A DNA stretch of 21,318 bases. Origin: a virus. The translations under genes and the position numbers were made by a program. Where the stretch lies: positions 1-21,318 of the IMG/VR virus record IMGVR_UViG_3300031659_002649. One strand, 5' to 3'. Of the stretch, positions 15,219 through 21,318 are shown one piece after another. Within the stretch, counting starts at the first letter, position 1. Each line of letters begins with the position of its first letter. The notes beneath the pieces are model-generated. The model worked only from the letters and a program-made list of their open reading frames with translations. It ran no database searches and had not been told where the DNA came from.

Positions 15219-16980
15219 ATTCTTTAAATTCTTTTGATAACTCACCACTTCGCATAATTTTATTCATATGTCGATTTGCTGCTAATGCACTTTCTTGTAT
15301 AATCCGGTGACCTGATAATGTAATAGATTCACTTAAAATAGCATAATTCATACCATATCTAAATGAAGGTAGAGCAGTTGCACCATACAAACTATTTAAT
15401 AAAATTTTCATTGTATATTGCATCAAGTGGTAGTGTTCTCCTCCTTCTTTATCTCCTGATTTATATGCATCTTTCATTTTATTCTTATACATAACCCTTT
15501 CTGTAAACCATTTATTTAAAATAGTAGATAGTACTGATTCTTTACCTGTGGAGAAAAAAGCACCATTTGCTGCTACGGCATATTTACCTTTTTTAACTGC
15601 TTTAATAATTTTACCTACCTCCCAACGTTGTTGGATACCTGCTGTAGTTTCAAATATTAAGGGTTGTGTTGGATCCATAGCTAACAAATCATTTAATCCT
15701 AAACGATTGTTTCTATCTCCCCCCTCACTTGGGTCTATAATTCTACCAACATATGTTTCTTTACCTATATTAATAGTCATTATAATTGAAGGATATAGTG
15801 ATGTTAAATCTTCATCAAACATATACTTGTATAAACCTGCTGTAGGGCAAAATAACCAACCACCTGCATACCCTTGTTTCTTCTGTGGGTTTCTTTCTTT
15901 ATTATTTGGTATAATACCTTGGGATAACAAGTAAGCTGAAATTGCTCCGTCTTGGGTTACACTATTAAAATATACTTCACTATAATTGTGTTTACCCTTA
16001 TGGGAAATATTTTTTGTTAGTGCAAGGTATTGTAGTTTTTCATCTAATAGTTTTAGGATTTCTACATCTCGAAAGTTATATTCAACAAACTTATTGATAT
16101 CATCCTCATATAAGTCATTTAAGTTACCATCATATTCGATCTTTTTTACCCCAGTATATTTGTCCCCAATAGCATCTAGTTTCCAACTTGGTTCATCCTT
16201 CCAACTATATTTCTTATGTAAGCGAATGTAATCTAAAGACTCAATACCTTTAATCTCAATAAACATATTAGATTTATAAAAGTATTGACTATATTTTTTA
16301 GAAGTAACTGGTTCGTTTATAATACCATAAAGGGGAGACATTTGATCCGCAACGTCTTTACCACAGACATTACAAATTCTATAATAAGTGTAAGGGTTAT
16401 CAAAGTAATCACTATTATACCCAATCAAAATATCGGGTCTGATGTCTTGTATAATACCAACCCAATACATTAATAATTCAGCTTCAGTTTTAAAAGGTAA
16501 AACAACTTTTCCTTCTGTTTGTTTTGGTACTTTACCTTTAGGATCTAAAATTAAACACCCCCAACTATCCGACTGTTTGTGCCAAAATGCTATTGAGGTA
16601 ATAGGCATAGGGGCACTTGCTATATAATCTTCGGTTAATGCACCTCCTATCTCACATTCAATATCATAAAATAATTCCTGATGTCCAGTTGATGGTTTAT
16701 CATCAGTTCCATATTGTTCAATAAGGAATTTTTGATGGGTATTCATATCGTGGAAATGTAAGTTTGGTGTATTTTTTTCGGGTCTATTCCTGTTAAAAAA
16801 CCATTTAGAAGTTGGTCTTAAGTTTTCACCATTAATCCCCTGGCAAGTATAGCTGTTATCATCTTCGACATAAGCTATATCTTCGTAAGGGACAACCTTA
16901 TGTTCACCATCTGATTCCCACAAATGCATTTCCCATAAGTTGGTACCTAATTTTTTACCTTTATAACATTTTTTATACAT
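15205..16980 (-). CDS. 43: Family B DNA polymerase, N-terminal fragment (T4 gp43-like, 43A)
   Basis: A 591-aa fragment with the complete 3'-5' exonuclease and the first part of the polymerase domain. Exo I is LFYDIECE (D106, E108), Exo II is GYNSDYFD (D194), and Exo III is YNFRD (Y301, D305). Motif A is DLTSLYPS starting at D391. Motif B is KILLNSLYG (K525, N529, Y532). The ORF stops at residue 591, in the helix that should lead to motif C, which is encoded about 0.7 kb downstream in 43B. Split gp43 is known in some T4-like phages (43A/43B of Aeromonas phages). It is the first gene after a terminator and promoter motif. Confidence 0.93.
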   Translation of the reverse strand: MYKKCYKGKKLGTNLWEMHLWESDGEHKVVPYEDIAYVEDDNSYTCQGINGENLRPTSKWFFNRNRPEKNTPNLHFHDMNTHQKFLIEQYGTDDKPSTGHQELFYDIECEIGGALTEDYIASAPMPITSIAFWHKQSDSWGCLILDPKGKVPKQTEGKVVLPFKTEAELLMYWVGIIQDIRPDILIGYNSDYFDNPYTYYRICNVCGKDVADQMSPLYGIINEPVTSKKYSQYFYKSNMFIEIKGIESLDYIRLHKKYSWKDEPSWKLDAIGDKYTGVKKIEYDGNLNDLYEDDINKFVEYNFRDVEILKLLDEKLQYLALTKNISHKGKHNYSEVYFNSVTQDGAISAYLLSQGIIPNNKERNPQKKQGYAGGWLFCPTAGLYKYMFDEDLTSLYPSIIMTINIGKETYVGRIIDPSEGGDRNNRLGLNDLLAMDPTQPLIFETTAGIQQRWEVGKIIKAVKKGKYAVAANGAFFSTGKESVLSTILNKWFTERVMYKNKMKDAYKSGDKEGGEHYHLMQYTMKILLNSLYGATALPSFRYGMNYAILSESITLSGHRIIQESALAANRHMNKIMRSGELSKEFKESLNI

Positions 16981-16997
16981 ATAACCCTTTTATTTAT

Positions 16998-17010
16998 GTA
17001 AATATACGAA
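16998..17010 (-). promoter_or_regulatory. Putative DNA polymerase promoter motif (TTCGTATATTTAC)
   Basis: The minus strand reads TTCGTATATTTAC, identical to the copy at 9065-9077, and is followed by ATAAATA. It abuts the terminator hairpin 17010-17028 and lies 17 nt before the polymerase ATG. Confidence 0.52.
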
Positions 17011-17028
17011 GGCTCCCTACAGGAGCCT
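17010..17028 (-). terminator. Hairpin terminator after the MazG-like gene
   Basis: The minus strand has AGGCTCC, a 5-nt loop and GGAGCCT, a perfect 7-bp stem, 5 nt after the stop codon of the 186-aa gene. The downstream tract is only moderately T-rich because it is the promoter motif itself. It probably ends the queuosine/nucleotide operon. Confidence 0.6.
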
Positions 17029-17033
17029 AAGTT

Positions 17034-17594
17034 TTATATAATTGTTTCTGCTAGATAATTTTTAGCTAATTCATCAGTTGTAAAGAACTGGGTTAAATCA
17101 GGTCTGAAGTAATTTATATTTTTCATTACCTTCCTATCCCTTGTTCTATATACAACCCAATAATCACCTACTTTTTCAAGATGGCATGGCTCAGCTTGTT
17201 CTTTAGAGCGGAGGGTGATAGTCTCCAAGGCTTCTTCTTCAGTCTTACAAGATTTTGACATATTACTTGCTTGTACTTCTTGATACGCGGGCCATATCTT
17301 ATCCTTAAGACCATGTAACATAGTACCGTTCCCAGTGGTAACATAAGTAAGGTCACACAAAGCATCCAAAATTTCCACGATGTCTCCGTTTTCGCAAGCT
17401 TGTCTATATTCTTCAAGTTCCTCAAGTACAAAGTCGTATACAAATTGCCACTCTTTCTTTTCGGGTATGGTTGGTTCATAAGCATTTGGTTTACCGAATG
17501 TTTGATTAAATATTTCTACTTCATTAACAAAAGGCACGTCTGCGGATTTTGGTAAGTTTTTAAAACCAAAATCTAATTTTGTTTGTTTTCCCAT
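17034..17594 (-). CDS. MazG/HisE-like NTP pyrophosphohydrolase-domain protein
   Basis: A 186-aa protein. The core at residues ~45-110 has the pattern of all-alpha NTP pyrophosphohydrolases: VLEELEEYRQACENGD, the EExxE metal-binding helix, followed by EILDALCDLTYVTTGNG with the D-A-x-x-D acidic pair, and HGLKDKIWPAYQEVQASNMSK. It should hydrolyse a nucleoside triphosphate or a phosphoribosyl nucleotide to the monophosphate and PPi. The C-terminal part (~115-186) looks like a separate small domain (GDYWVVYRTRDRK). It is the last gene of its operon and overlaps the DUF4494-like gene stop by one base. Confidence 0.78.
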   Translation of the reverse strand: MGKQTKLDFGFKNLPKSADVPFVNEVEIFNQTFGKPNAYEPTIPEKKEWQFVYDFVLEELEEYRQACENGDIVEILDALCDLTYVTTGNGTMLHGLKDKIWPAYQEVQASNMSKSCKTEEEALETITLRSKEQAEPCHLEKVGDYWVVYRTRDRKVMKNINYFRPDLTQFFTTDELAKNYLAETII

Positions 17595-17791
17595 TAGGCA
17601 ATTATCTTAATAATTTTAGTTTTTGCTATTTTAGTAATTGAAAAATTACTTTCTCCTTCAAAATCTTTAAATACTTTTGCTTCTGCGTCTGTTGGTGAGA
17701 CAGCATCTACTAAATATTTTTCTGTTACTTTTTGGATTTTACCACTTTCATGTTCAATTGTTAACTTTACGTCTACTTGCCAATAATTCAT
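17594..17791 (-). CDS. DUF4494-like small protein
   Basis: A 65-aa protein. MNYWQVDVKLTIEHESGK, then VTEKYLVDAVSPTDAEAKV, and TKIAKTKIIKIIA at the end follow the pattern W-x-V-x-V...G-x-x-x-x-x-x-E-x-YLVDA-x-S-x-x-(E/D)AEA of DUF4494, a family I know mainly from Bacteroidota and their phages. The function is unknown. It abuts the phosphoribosyltransferase gene (3-nt gap) and the MazG-like gene (1-nt overlap). It is one of the host markers in this window. Confidence 0.65.
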   Translation of the reverse strand: MNYWQVDVKLTIEHESGKIQKVTEKYLVDAVSPTDAEAKVFKDFEGESNFSITKIAKTKIIKIIA

Positions 17792-17794
17792 AAT

Positions 17795-18352
17795 TTATTT
17801 ATTTAGTTTATTAGTATTTGTTTTGGGCATTGTTAACCCACCTATTAAATTTAAATCATCTCTTTCGTCCTGTCTTTCATCAGGTTCGTTTGCTAATAAC
17901 TCATTAGCCATTTCTAACCACTCGGGTATATCTAATTGTTCTTTACTTGTTGGGTTTACTAAATAATCTTGAATGGGTTTTGAATCGCTCATTTCCCATG
18001 GGTAAATAATCCACTCATCTCCTTCATGTATTTCAGACCATATATTAGGTTGAAAACATGATGTGTGAGGTTTATAATGTAGTACTGCTGTCCAAACACC
18101 TGGGGCTTTTTCTAATGTAACTCCTGAATCACATATATCATCAACTACTAGAGTATTAGGTAATACAACATCAGTATAAGGTAAACCTAATTTATGTGAT
18201 ATTAACACTGCTGGGATTAATCCTCCTCTAGCAATACCATGAACTGAATCTATGTTAGGTTGATCATGTCGAATTTTATTACATATATCATCAACCGCAT
18301 CATTTACATCATCCCAACTTAAAAATATTTTGTTATCTGTTTTTAATGCCAT
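17795..18352 (-). CDS. Phosphoribosyltransferase (purine-type PRTase)
   Basis: A 185-aa type I PRTase. GIARGGLIPAVLISHKLG (residues ~40-57) is the N-terminal nucleotide-binding strand and helix. LVVDDICDSGVTL (~88-100) is the PRPP-binding signature, with the acidic pair DD followed by DSG. The later EWIIYPWE motif resembles xanthine-guanine-type PRTases. It probably converts a purine base plus PRPP to the nucleotide. The hood region is short and the C-terminal ~45 residues are polar. It follows folE by 3 nt, so a link to guanine or deazaguanine nucleotide supply is possible, but the substrate cannot be read from sequence. Confidence 0.82.
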   Translation of the reverse strand: MALKTDNKIFLSWDDVNDAVDDICNKIRHDQPNIDSVHGIARGGLIPAVLISHKLGLPYTDVVLPNTLVVDDICDSGVTLEKAPGVWTAVLHYKPHTSCFQPNIWSEIHEGDEWIIYPWEMSDSKPIQDYLVNPTSKEQLDIPEWLEMANELLANEPDERQDERDDLNLIGGLTMPKTNTNKLNK

Positions 18353-18355
18353 AGT

Positions 18356-19054
18356 TTATATATTATGTCCCCCGTTATTAATTTTGATTGAATCAAAATA
18401 TTCCTTACGAGCTAAGTTAGTATTATCTTTAAATACACCTGATGCTTTAGTTGTAATCATTGAAGCACCTTGATGTTTTACACCTCTACAACTTACACAA
18501 TTATGTCCTGCTACTACCGTTACAATTACACCTTTATTACCCTCAGTAATTTTTTCTACTGCATTATGAATAGCGGATGTTAATTGTTCTTGTATCGCTC
18601 CTCTTCTACCAAATAACTCTACAATTCTATTTAATTTAGATAAACCAATTACTTGACCATCTTCTCCTGCTATGTAACCAATATGAACAACACCATCTAT
18701 TGTTTGATGATGATGAGAACACATTGAAGTTAATGGTATATTACGTTCTATAATAATACCATCATAACCATCTGATGGGAATGAAGTAATTGGAGACATT
18801 TGCGTGTATCTACCGGCCCATAAATCATTAACATATGCTTTAGCAACACGTTTAGGTGTTTCAGCTGAATTTGGGTCATTTTTCCAGTCACATCTTAATG
18901 CATCTAAAAACTTACCAAATGCTTCCGCCGCATCTTCAATCATTGCTAATTTTTGTTCATCATTAAATGGGAATCCGGGTGCAACACCATTTGCGAATCC
19001 CTCTTGTACCACCTCTAATTGTTCGTGGAGTTTTCTGCGTTTATTTTCTGACAT
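18356..19054 (-). CDS. folE: GTP cyclohydrolase I
   Basis: A 232-aa enzyme of normal FolE length. Family signatures are AETPKRVAKAYV (residues ~64-75), the zinc site MCSHHHQ with C112 and H115, VIGLSKLNRIVELFGRRGAIQEQLT (~135-159), and GHNCVSCRGVKHQGAS with the second zinc cysteine at C186 or C189. It converts GTP to 7,8-dihydroneopterin triphosphate, the substrate of QueD. With queE and queD in the same block it forms the first three steps towards 7-carboxy-7-deazaguanine. A folate role is the alternative, but no other folate genes are seen. Confidence 0.93.
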   Translation of the reverse strand: MSENKRRKLHEQLEVVQEGFANGVAPGFPFNDEQKLAMIEDAAEAFGKFLDALRCDWKNDPNSAETPKRVAKAYVNDLWAGRYTQMSPITSFPSDGYDGIIIERNIPLTSMCSHHHQTIDGVVHIGYIAGEDGQVIGLSKLNRIVELFGRRGAIQEQLTSAIHNAVEKITEGNKGVIVTVVAGHNCVSCRGVKHQGASMITTKASGVFKDNTNLARKEYFDSIKINNGGHNI

Positions 19055-19125
19055 ATAACTTAATTTTAATTTTAATTCTTTGTAACCATAACCTAAATAT
19101 AAATATATTCATCAGGATTTGGTTT

Positions 19126-19263
19126 TTAATTTTTTTCATTTATGAATTCTTCTATTTTATCGATTAAGACTAACACCTCGTCTGGTTCCATAGTTATAGC
19201 ACAACAGACGGTGATGTTATCTCTTATTTCCTCCAATATACGAAGAGCTTCTTGCTTATCCAC
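19126..19263 (-). CDS. Small acidic hypothetical protein (45 aa, GTG start)
   Basis: A 45-codon ORF from GTG at 19263 to TAA at 19126. The GTG shares its first base with the final G of the queE stop (TAGTG), so translation is probably coupled. The product begins (M)DKQEALRILEEIRDNIT and ends EVLVLIDKIEEFINEKN, with two acidic amphipathic helices and a CC pair between them. The only internal ATG would leave 21 residues. No family is recognised. Confidence 0.5.
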   Translation of the reverse strand: MDKQEALRILEEIRDNITVCCAITMEPDEVLVLIDKIEEFINEKN

Positions 19264-20051
19264 TAAACCTCTCTTTGGGATTCAAAAGCTATGATGTGAG
19301 GACGCCAAGTCATTCTGTAACCGTTATCCCTTACCCAATCAAATACCAAAGGGTAAGATTTAAATAATCCTTCTCTTGAATCACCTGCAGGCATAAACCA
19401 TACTTTATCTTGAGGTATATCCATAACTTTAATAAAAATTAGAATTTCTTCTAATGCCTTTTCATCTTTACCATCCCATACAGGTTTGATGTGGTAATCT
19501 GGGTGGTAAGACATCATGTTAGACATAGCTGTATAATTAAGTCTAAGCTTATTATGTCTATCAATCATTTTTTGGTCTGTGATAGCACCTTGAGGTGTTT
19601 CTACCCCAAGAACTGGAACAGAATTAGAAAACTTAGGGCTAATAGATAACAAATGAATAGGATAGTCAGTGGGGAGAAAATGAGATCCCTCAGTTTCGAT
19701 AGTAATAAATATACCATTCTCATGTGCAAAATGTGTTAATTCATTTACTAAAGCGGGGTGCATAGTAGGTGAACCACCTGTAAGCATCATCTCCTTTATA
19801 TGAGGATTATCTTCATATGCTTTAATAATGTCTTTAAAATTAAAATGTCCTTTTTCTGGATGGATTGAAGTATACCAGGAGTCACACCACCCACCAGCTC
19901 CAAAATAGCACCTATGAGTACATCCTGTAGTTCTTACAACTACTGTTGGATATCCTGCTCTTGAACCCTCGGATTGTACAGCTGTGTAAATTTCTACAAT
20001 AGGTAAATTCTTTTCGTAGTCTTCTATTCTTTTTAATTGTTTATGTTCCAT
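19263..20051 (-). CDS. queE: 7-carboxy-7-deazaguanine synthase (radical SAM)
   Basis: A 262-aa QueE. It has the substrate-binding start VEIYTAVQSEGSRAGYPT, the radical-SAM cluster cysteines C44, C48 and C56, MLTGGSPTMHP (the GGE-like SAM motif, with Ser replacing Glu), FITIETEGS, and a C-terminal WRPHIIAFESQREV resembling the family's RLHKLLF-type ending. The cysteines are spaced C-x3-C-x7-C rather than the usual C-x3-C-x2-C, because of the insert YFGAGGW. The enzyme rearranges 6-carboxy-tetrahydropterin to CDG. It lies between queD and folE. Confidence 0.88.
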   Translation of the reverse strand: MEHKQLKRIEDYEKNLPIVEIYTAVQSEGSRAGYPTVVVRTTGCTHRCYFGAGGWCDSWYTSIHPEKGHFNFKDIIKAYEDNPHIKEMMLTGGSPTMHPALVNELTHFAHENGIFITIETEGSHFLPTDYPIHLLSISPKFSNSVPVLGVETPQGAITDQKMIDRHNKLRLNYTAMSNMMSYHPDYHIKPVWDGKDEKALEEILIFIKVMDIPQDKVWFMPAGDSREGLFKSYPLVFDWVRDNGYRMTWRPHIIAFESQREV

Positions 20052-20086
20052 AAATTTTTTTAAGTGGTTGTTTATTCACTATTATA

Positions 20087-20554
20087 CTAATCTTCTACGT
20101 AATAGGCAGCATTTTTACCATGCTCCATAAATTTAACTTTAATAACTTTTACACGATTAAATGTTTCTGCTTTAACAAATACATTTAATTTATCATAAAT
20201 ATACTTAGCAAAACTTTCTGCTCCCGTAGCAGGGATTATTCTTACTTGTGCTACACCTACGGCATCCATTTGTTTAAAGGCTTCTAAGTCTGGGTCATCT
20301 TCGGCTATAATCATAGTATGATCAAACATATGATCCATCCATATCTTAGGTTGTTTACCATCAATTAAGGTCTTAGCCCTTTTCATTCCTCCGAAATCCC
20401 AGACCCAATTACGATCATCTAATTCACCTTCGAAGTAAACCTTAAATGAAATACCATATCCATGTACAAATCTACAATGTGTGTTTTCTGCTTTCCATTG
20501 ACGAAACACTGTACTAAAACCGTCAAATACTTTACTTGATTGAAATTTACCCAT
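20087..20554 (-). CDS. queD: 6-carboxy-tetrahydropterin synthase-like
   Basis: A 155-aa member of the QueD/PTPS family. NTHCRFVHGYGISFKV (residues 24-39) corresponds to the catalytic Cys (C27) and zinc HGH motif; VWDFGGMK (51-58), MFDHTMI with D78-H79, ATGAESFAKYIYDKLN (109-124) and KFMEHG with E144 follow. HGH is HGYG here, and the N-terminal FSAAH motif is replaced by FSTVF, so two of the three canonical zinc histidines are absent. I recall similar HGY-type proteins in marine bacteria, so it may be a distinct subfamily. It would use FolE's product. Its start overlaps the thioredoxin gene by 8 nt. Confidence 0.82.
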   Translation of the reverse strand: MGKFQSSKVFDGFSTVFRQWKAENTHCRFVHGYGISFKVYFEGELDDRNWVWDFGGMKRAKTLIDGKQPKIWMDHMFDHTMIIAEDDPDLEAFKQMDAVGVAQVRIIPATGAESFAKYIYDKLNVFVKAETFNRVKVIKVKFMEHGKNAAYYVED

Positions 20555-20789
20555 TATACCAGTTTTGAATTTTATCTAAAGGATTATTACCTACTAACCT
20601 ACTAACTTCATTACCATTACCATCTACTTTTACTAAAGTAGGAACATTTCTAATTCCATATTTTGTTGATAAATTTTGATCTTCATCTACATTAACTTTT
20701 TGAAATGGTAAACCACTTCTTTCCATTGTTGGTCCTAGCGCTTTACAGGGGTTACACCAAGGCGCTGAAAAATAATAAATTTTGCTCAT
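20547..20789 (-). CDS. Small thioredoxin
   Basis: An 80-aa thioredoxin-fold protein. The active site is SAPWCNPCKALGP (C12 and C15, a CxxC with NP between). Later come VNVDEDQNLSTKYGIRNVPT with the conserved cis-Pro, and LVKVDGNGNEV. It is shorter than E. coli thioredoxin (108 aa), as phage thioredoxins and NrdC-type proteins often are. It may reduce a phage ribonucleotide reductase or other enzymes; no RNR is in this window. It overlaps queD by 8 nt. Confidence 0.88.
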   Translation of the reverse strand: MSKIYYFSAPWCNPCKALGPTMERSGLPFQKVNVDEDQNLSTKYGIRNVPTLVKVDGNGNEVSRLVGNNPLDKIQNWYNG

Positions 20790-20805
20790 ATTTAATTTTT
20801 AATTG

Positions 20806-20970
20806 TTATACTAATTCTTCTCCTATTCCTATTATTTCACTCAATATAAGTAAAATAACTGCGATATCCAAGCTATACCACAAAGCTCCGTAACCTAAGA
20901 GACGGATTGCAGATTTAATAAATGAAATTTGTTGATGTTTTTTTGCATCAGGTAGTTCTTGTTTTTTCAT
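20806..20970 (-). CDS. Small single-helix membrane protein (54 aa)
   Basis: A 54-codon ORF from ATG 20970 to TAA 20806. A polar N-terminus (MKKQELPDAKKHQQ) is followed by SFIKSAIRLLGYGALWYS and one hydrophobic segment (SLDIAVILLILSEIIGIG, ~residues 33-50), ending EELV. The pattern suggests one transmembrane helix with a cytoplasmic basic/amphipathic N-terminus. Its place between the tRNA genes and the thioredoxin gene, with no competing ORF, supports it. The function is unknown. Confidence 0.62.
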   Translation of the reverse strand: MKKQELPDAKKHQQISFIKSAIRLLGYGALWYSLDIAVILLILSEIIGIGEELV

Positions 20971-20986
20971 AACTTTTTAATTTTAG

Positions 20987-21058
20987 TTGTCTCACTAGGA
21001 CTCGAACCTAGACTAACAGTACCAAAAACTGTAGTGCTACCAATTACACCATGCGACA
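20987..21058 (-). tRNA. tRNA-Gln (TTG)
   Basis: A cloverleaf folds on the minus strand. The acceptor is TGTCGCA/TGAGACA (six pairs and one G-A mismatch at the fifth position), and the D-arm is GTGTAATTGGTAGCAC. The anticodon stem ACAGT/ACTGT has loop TTTTGGT, giving anticodon TTG. The T-arm is CTAGG-TTCGAGT-CCTAG. The discriminator is A, and CCA is not encoded. The anticodon identifies Gln (CAA). Confidence 0.88.
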
Positions 21059-21063
21059 TTTAG

Positions 21064-21145
21064 CGGAGAGGACAGGATTCGAACCTGCAAAGCTTTTACA
21101 CCCGACGGATTTCAAATCCGTTTGACAACCATTGTCCACCTTTCC
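21064..21145 (-). tRNA. tRNA-Ser (TGA)
   Basis: A cloverleaf on the minus strand. The acceptor is GGAAAGG/CCTCTCC (one A-C mismatch at the fourth pair). The anticodon stem ACGGA/TCCGT has loop TTTGAAA, anticodon TGA. A long variable arm (CGGGTGTAAAAGCTTT), as expected for class II tRNA-Ser, precedes the T-arm GCAGG-TTCGAAT-CCTGT. The discriminator is G and CCA is not encoded. It lies 5 nt from tRNA-Gln. Confidence 0.88.
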
Positions 21146-21153
21146 TATTAAAT

Positions 21154-21237
21154 TTAAATATTACTAAACAACTCCCGAACATTGTCAGCGGACCAAGGAT
21201 ATCTCTGCATTGATATTTGGCTTACTACTCTTACGAG
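21154..21237 (-). other. Possible C-terminal coding fragment at right edge
   Basis: A minus-strand frame open from CTC 21237 to TAA at 21154 encodes LVRVVSQISMQRYPWSADNV followed by RELFSNI and looks protein-like, but it has an upstream stop and no clear start apart from an internal ATG at 21210 (18 codons). It overlaps, in another frame, an edge-open frame (21316-21185). It may be the end of a frameshifted gene or a chance frame. Confidence 0.25.
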
Positions 21238-21316
21238 TTAATAATATTAAAATTGATAATGGGGTACACCCACATTTAATGTACCCTAACTCAACGACCT
21301 CTGCAGTTGTGAATCT
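21185..21316 (-). CDS. Possible partial ORF running in from the right edge
   Basis: A minus-strand frame is open from the window edge to TGA at 21185 (43 codons). It includes RFTTAEVVELGYIKCG and TPLSILILLTRKSSKP. There is no homology I can name. The frame covers a hairpin (21262-21286), which argues that the region could instead be non-coding and precede the tRNA genes. Confidence 0.3.
   Translation of the reverse strand, partial: RFTTAEVVELGYIKCGCTPLSILILLTRKSSKPNINAEISLVR
21262..21286 (-). other. 7-bp hairpin upstream of tRNA genes
   Basis: The minus strand has GGGTACA, an 11-nt loop and TGTACCC, a perfect 7-bp stem, followed by an AT-rich tract (ATTATCAATTTTAAT). It could be a terminator of a gene to the right or a processing hairpin of a tRNA precursor. 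The T-tract is interrupted, so the terminator call is weak. Confidence 0.35.
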
Positions 21317-21318
21317 GT

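Noticed and set aside
13512-16980. Split intein joining the polymerase halves
   Set aside because: The first fragment ends FKESLNI and the second starts MKYLEETPWF. There is no intein block, no terminal HN, and no Cys/Ser/Thr at the junction.
17168-17485. 105-codon minus-strand frame inside the MazG-like gene
   Set aside because: It overlaps the MazG-like gene in another frame, and the MazG frame carries the conserved EExxE and D-A-x-x-D motifs.
19234-19246. TTCGTATATTG match inside the 45-aa gene
   Set aside because: It is within codons for L-R-I-L of the small ORF and not in an intergenic gap, so it is likely a chance match.

Overview
This window looks like part of the replication and nucleotide-metabolism region of a large T4-like tailed phage (or a prophage or contig of that lineage) whose host is probably a member of the Bacteroidota. 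The phage assignment rests on a recognisable T4-type replisome: clamp (gp45), both clamp-loader subunits (gp44, gp62) and a family B DNA polymerase (gp43). The genes are tightly packed and virtually all on the minus strand, with stop/start overlaps of 1-26 nt. The host assignment is inference from four things: very AT-rich sequence; A-rich gene leaders without Shine-Dalgarno sequences; a small histone-H1/Hc1-like protein of the kind common in Bacteroidota; and a DUF4494-like protein.

Transcription runs from high to low coordinates. At 21.3-17.0 kb are two tRNA genes (Gln-TTG, Ser-TGA), a one-helix membrane peptide, a thioredoxin, and a 7-deazaguanine precursor set (QueD, QueE, FolE). These are followed by a phosphoribosyltransferase, a DUF4494-like protein and a MazG/HisE-like pyrophosphohydrolase, ending at a hairpin terminator. 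At 17.0-12.8 kb is the DNA polymerase, split between motif B and motif C into two ORFs. Two unrelated small genes and a palindromic GC-rich patch lie between the halves, and the sliding clamp follows. At 12.8-9.1 kb are a 2OG-Fe(II) oxygenase-like protein, an Hsp20, a conserved small protein, GroES, GroEL and the histone-like protein, closed by a strong terminator. At 9.1-5.6 kb are an 89-aa protein, clamp loader large subunit, an 80-aa protein, clamp loader small subunit, a 78-aa protein, a DUF1599/Nmad1 protein and a PD-(D/E)XK nuclease with a probable Fe-S cluster. At 5.5-0 kb are a ribbon-helix-helix-like regulator, three glycosyltransferases, a conserved hypothetical, a zinc-ribbon protein, an HTH+HNH protein and three small proteins, the last running off the left edge.

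A repeated minus-strand motif, TTCGTATATTyAC or its variant TATATACGTATAAT (shared core CGTATAWT), sits in short intergenic gaps upstream of the polymerase, clamp, Hsp20, chaperonin, clamp-loader and glycosyltransferase blocks and the left-edge gene. In two places it directly follows a terminator hairpin. I read these as phage promoters that cut the region into transcription units.

The most unusual features are the split polymerase with its inserted genes, the complete GroEL/GroES/Hsp20 set packed with a histone-like gene among replication genes, the FolE-QueD-QueE set with divergent metal-binding motifs, and the promoter motif family. No gene-free stretch exceeds 300 bases. The largest poorly explained stretch is the right edge (21146-21318).
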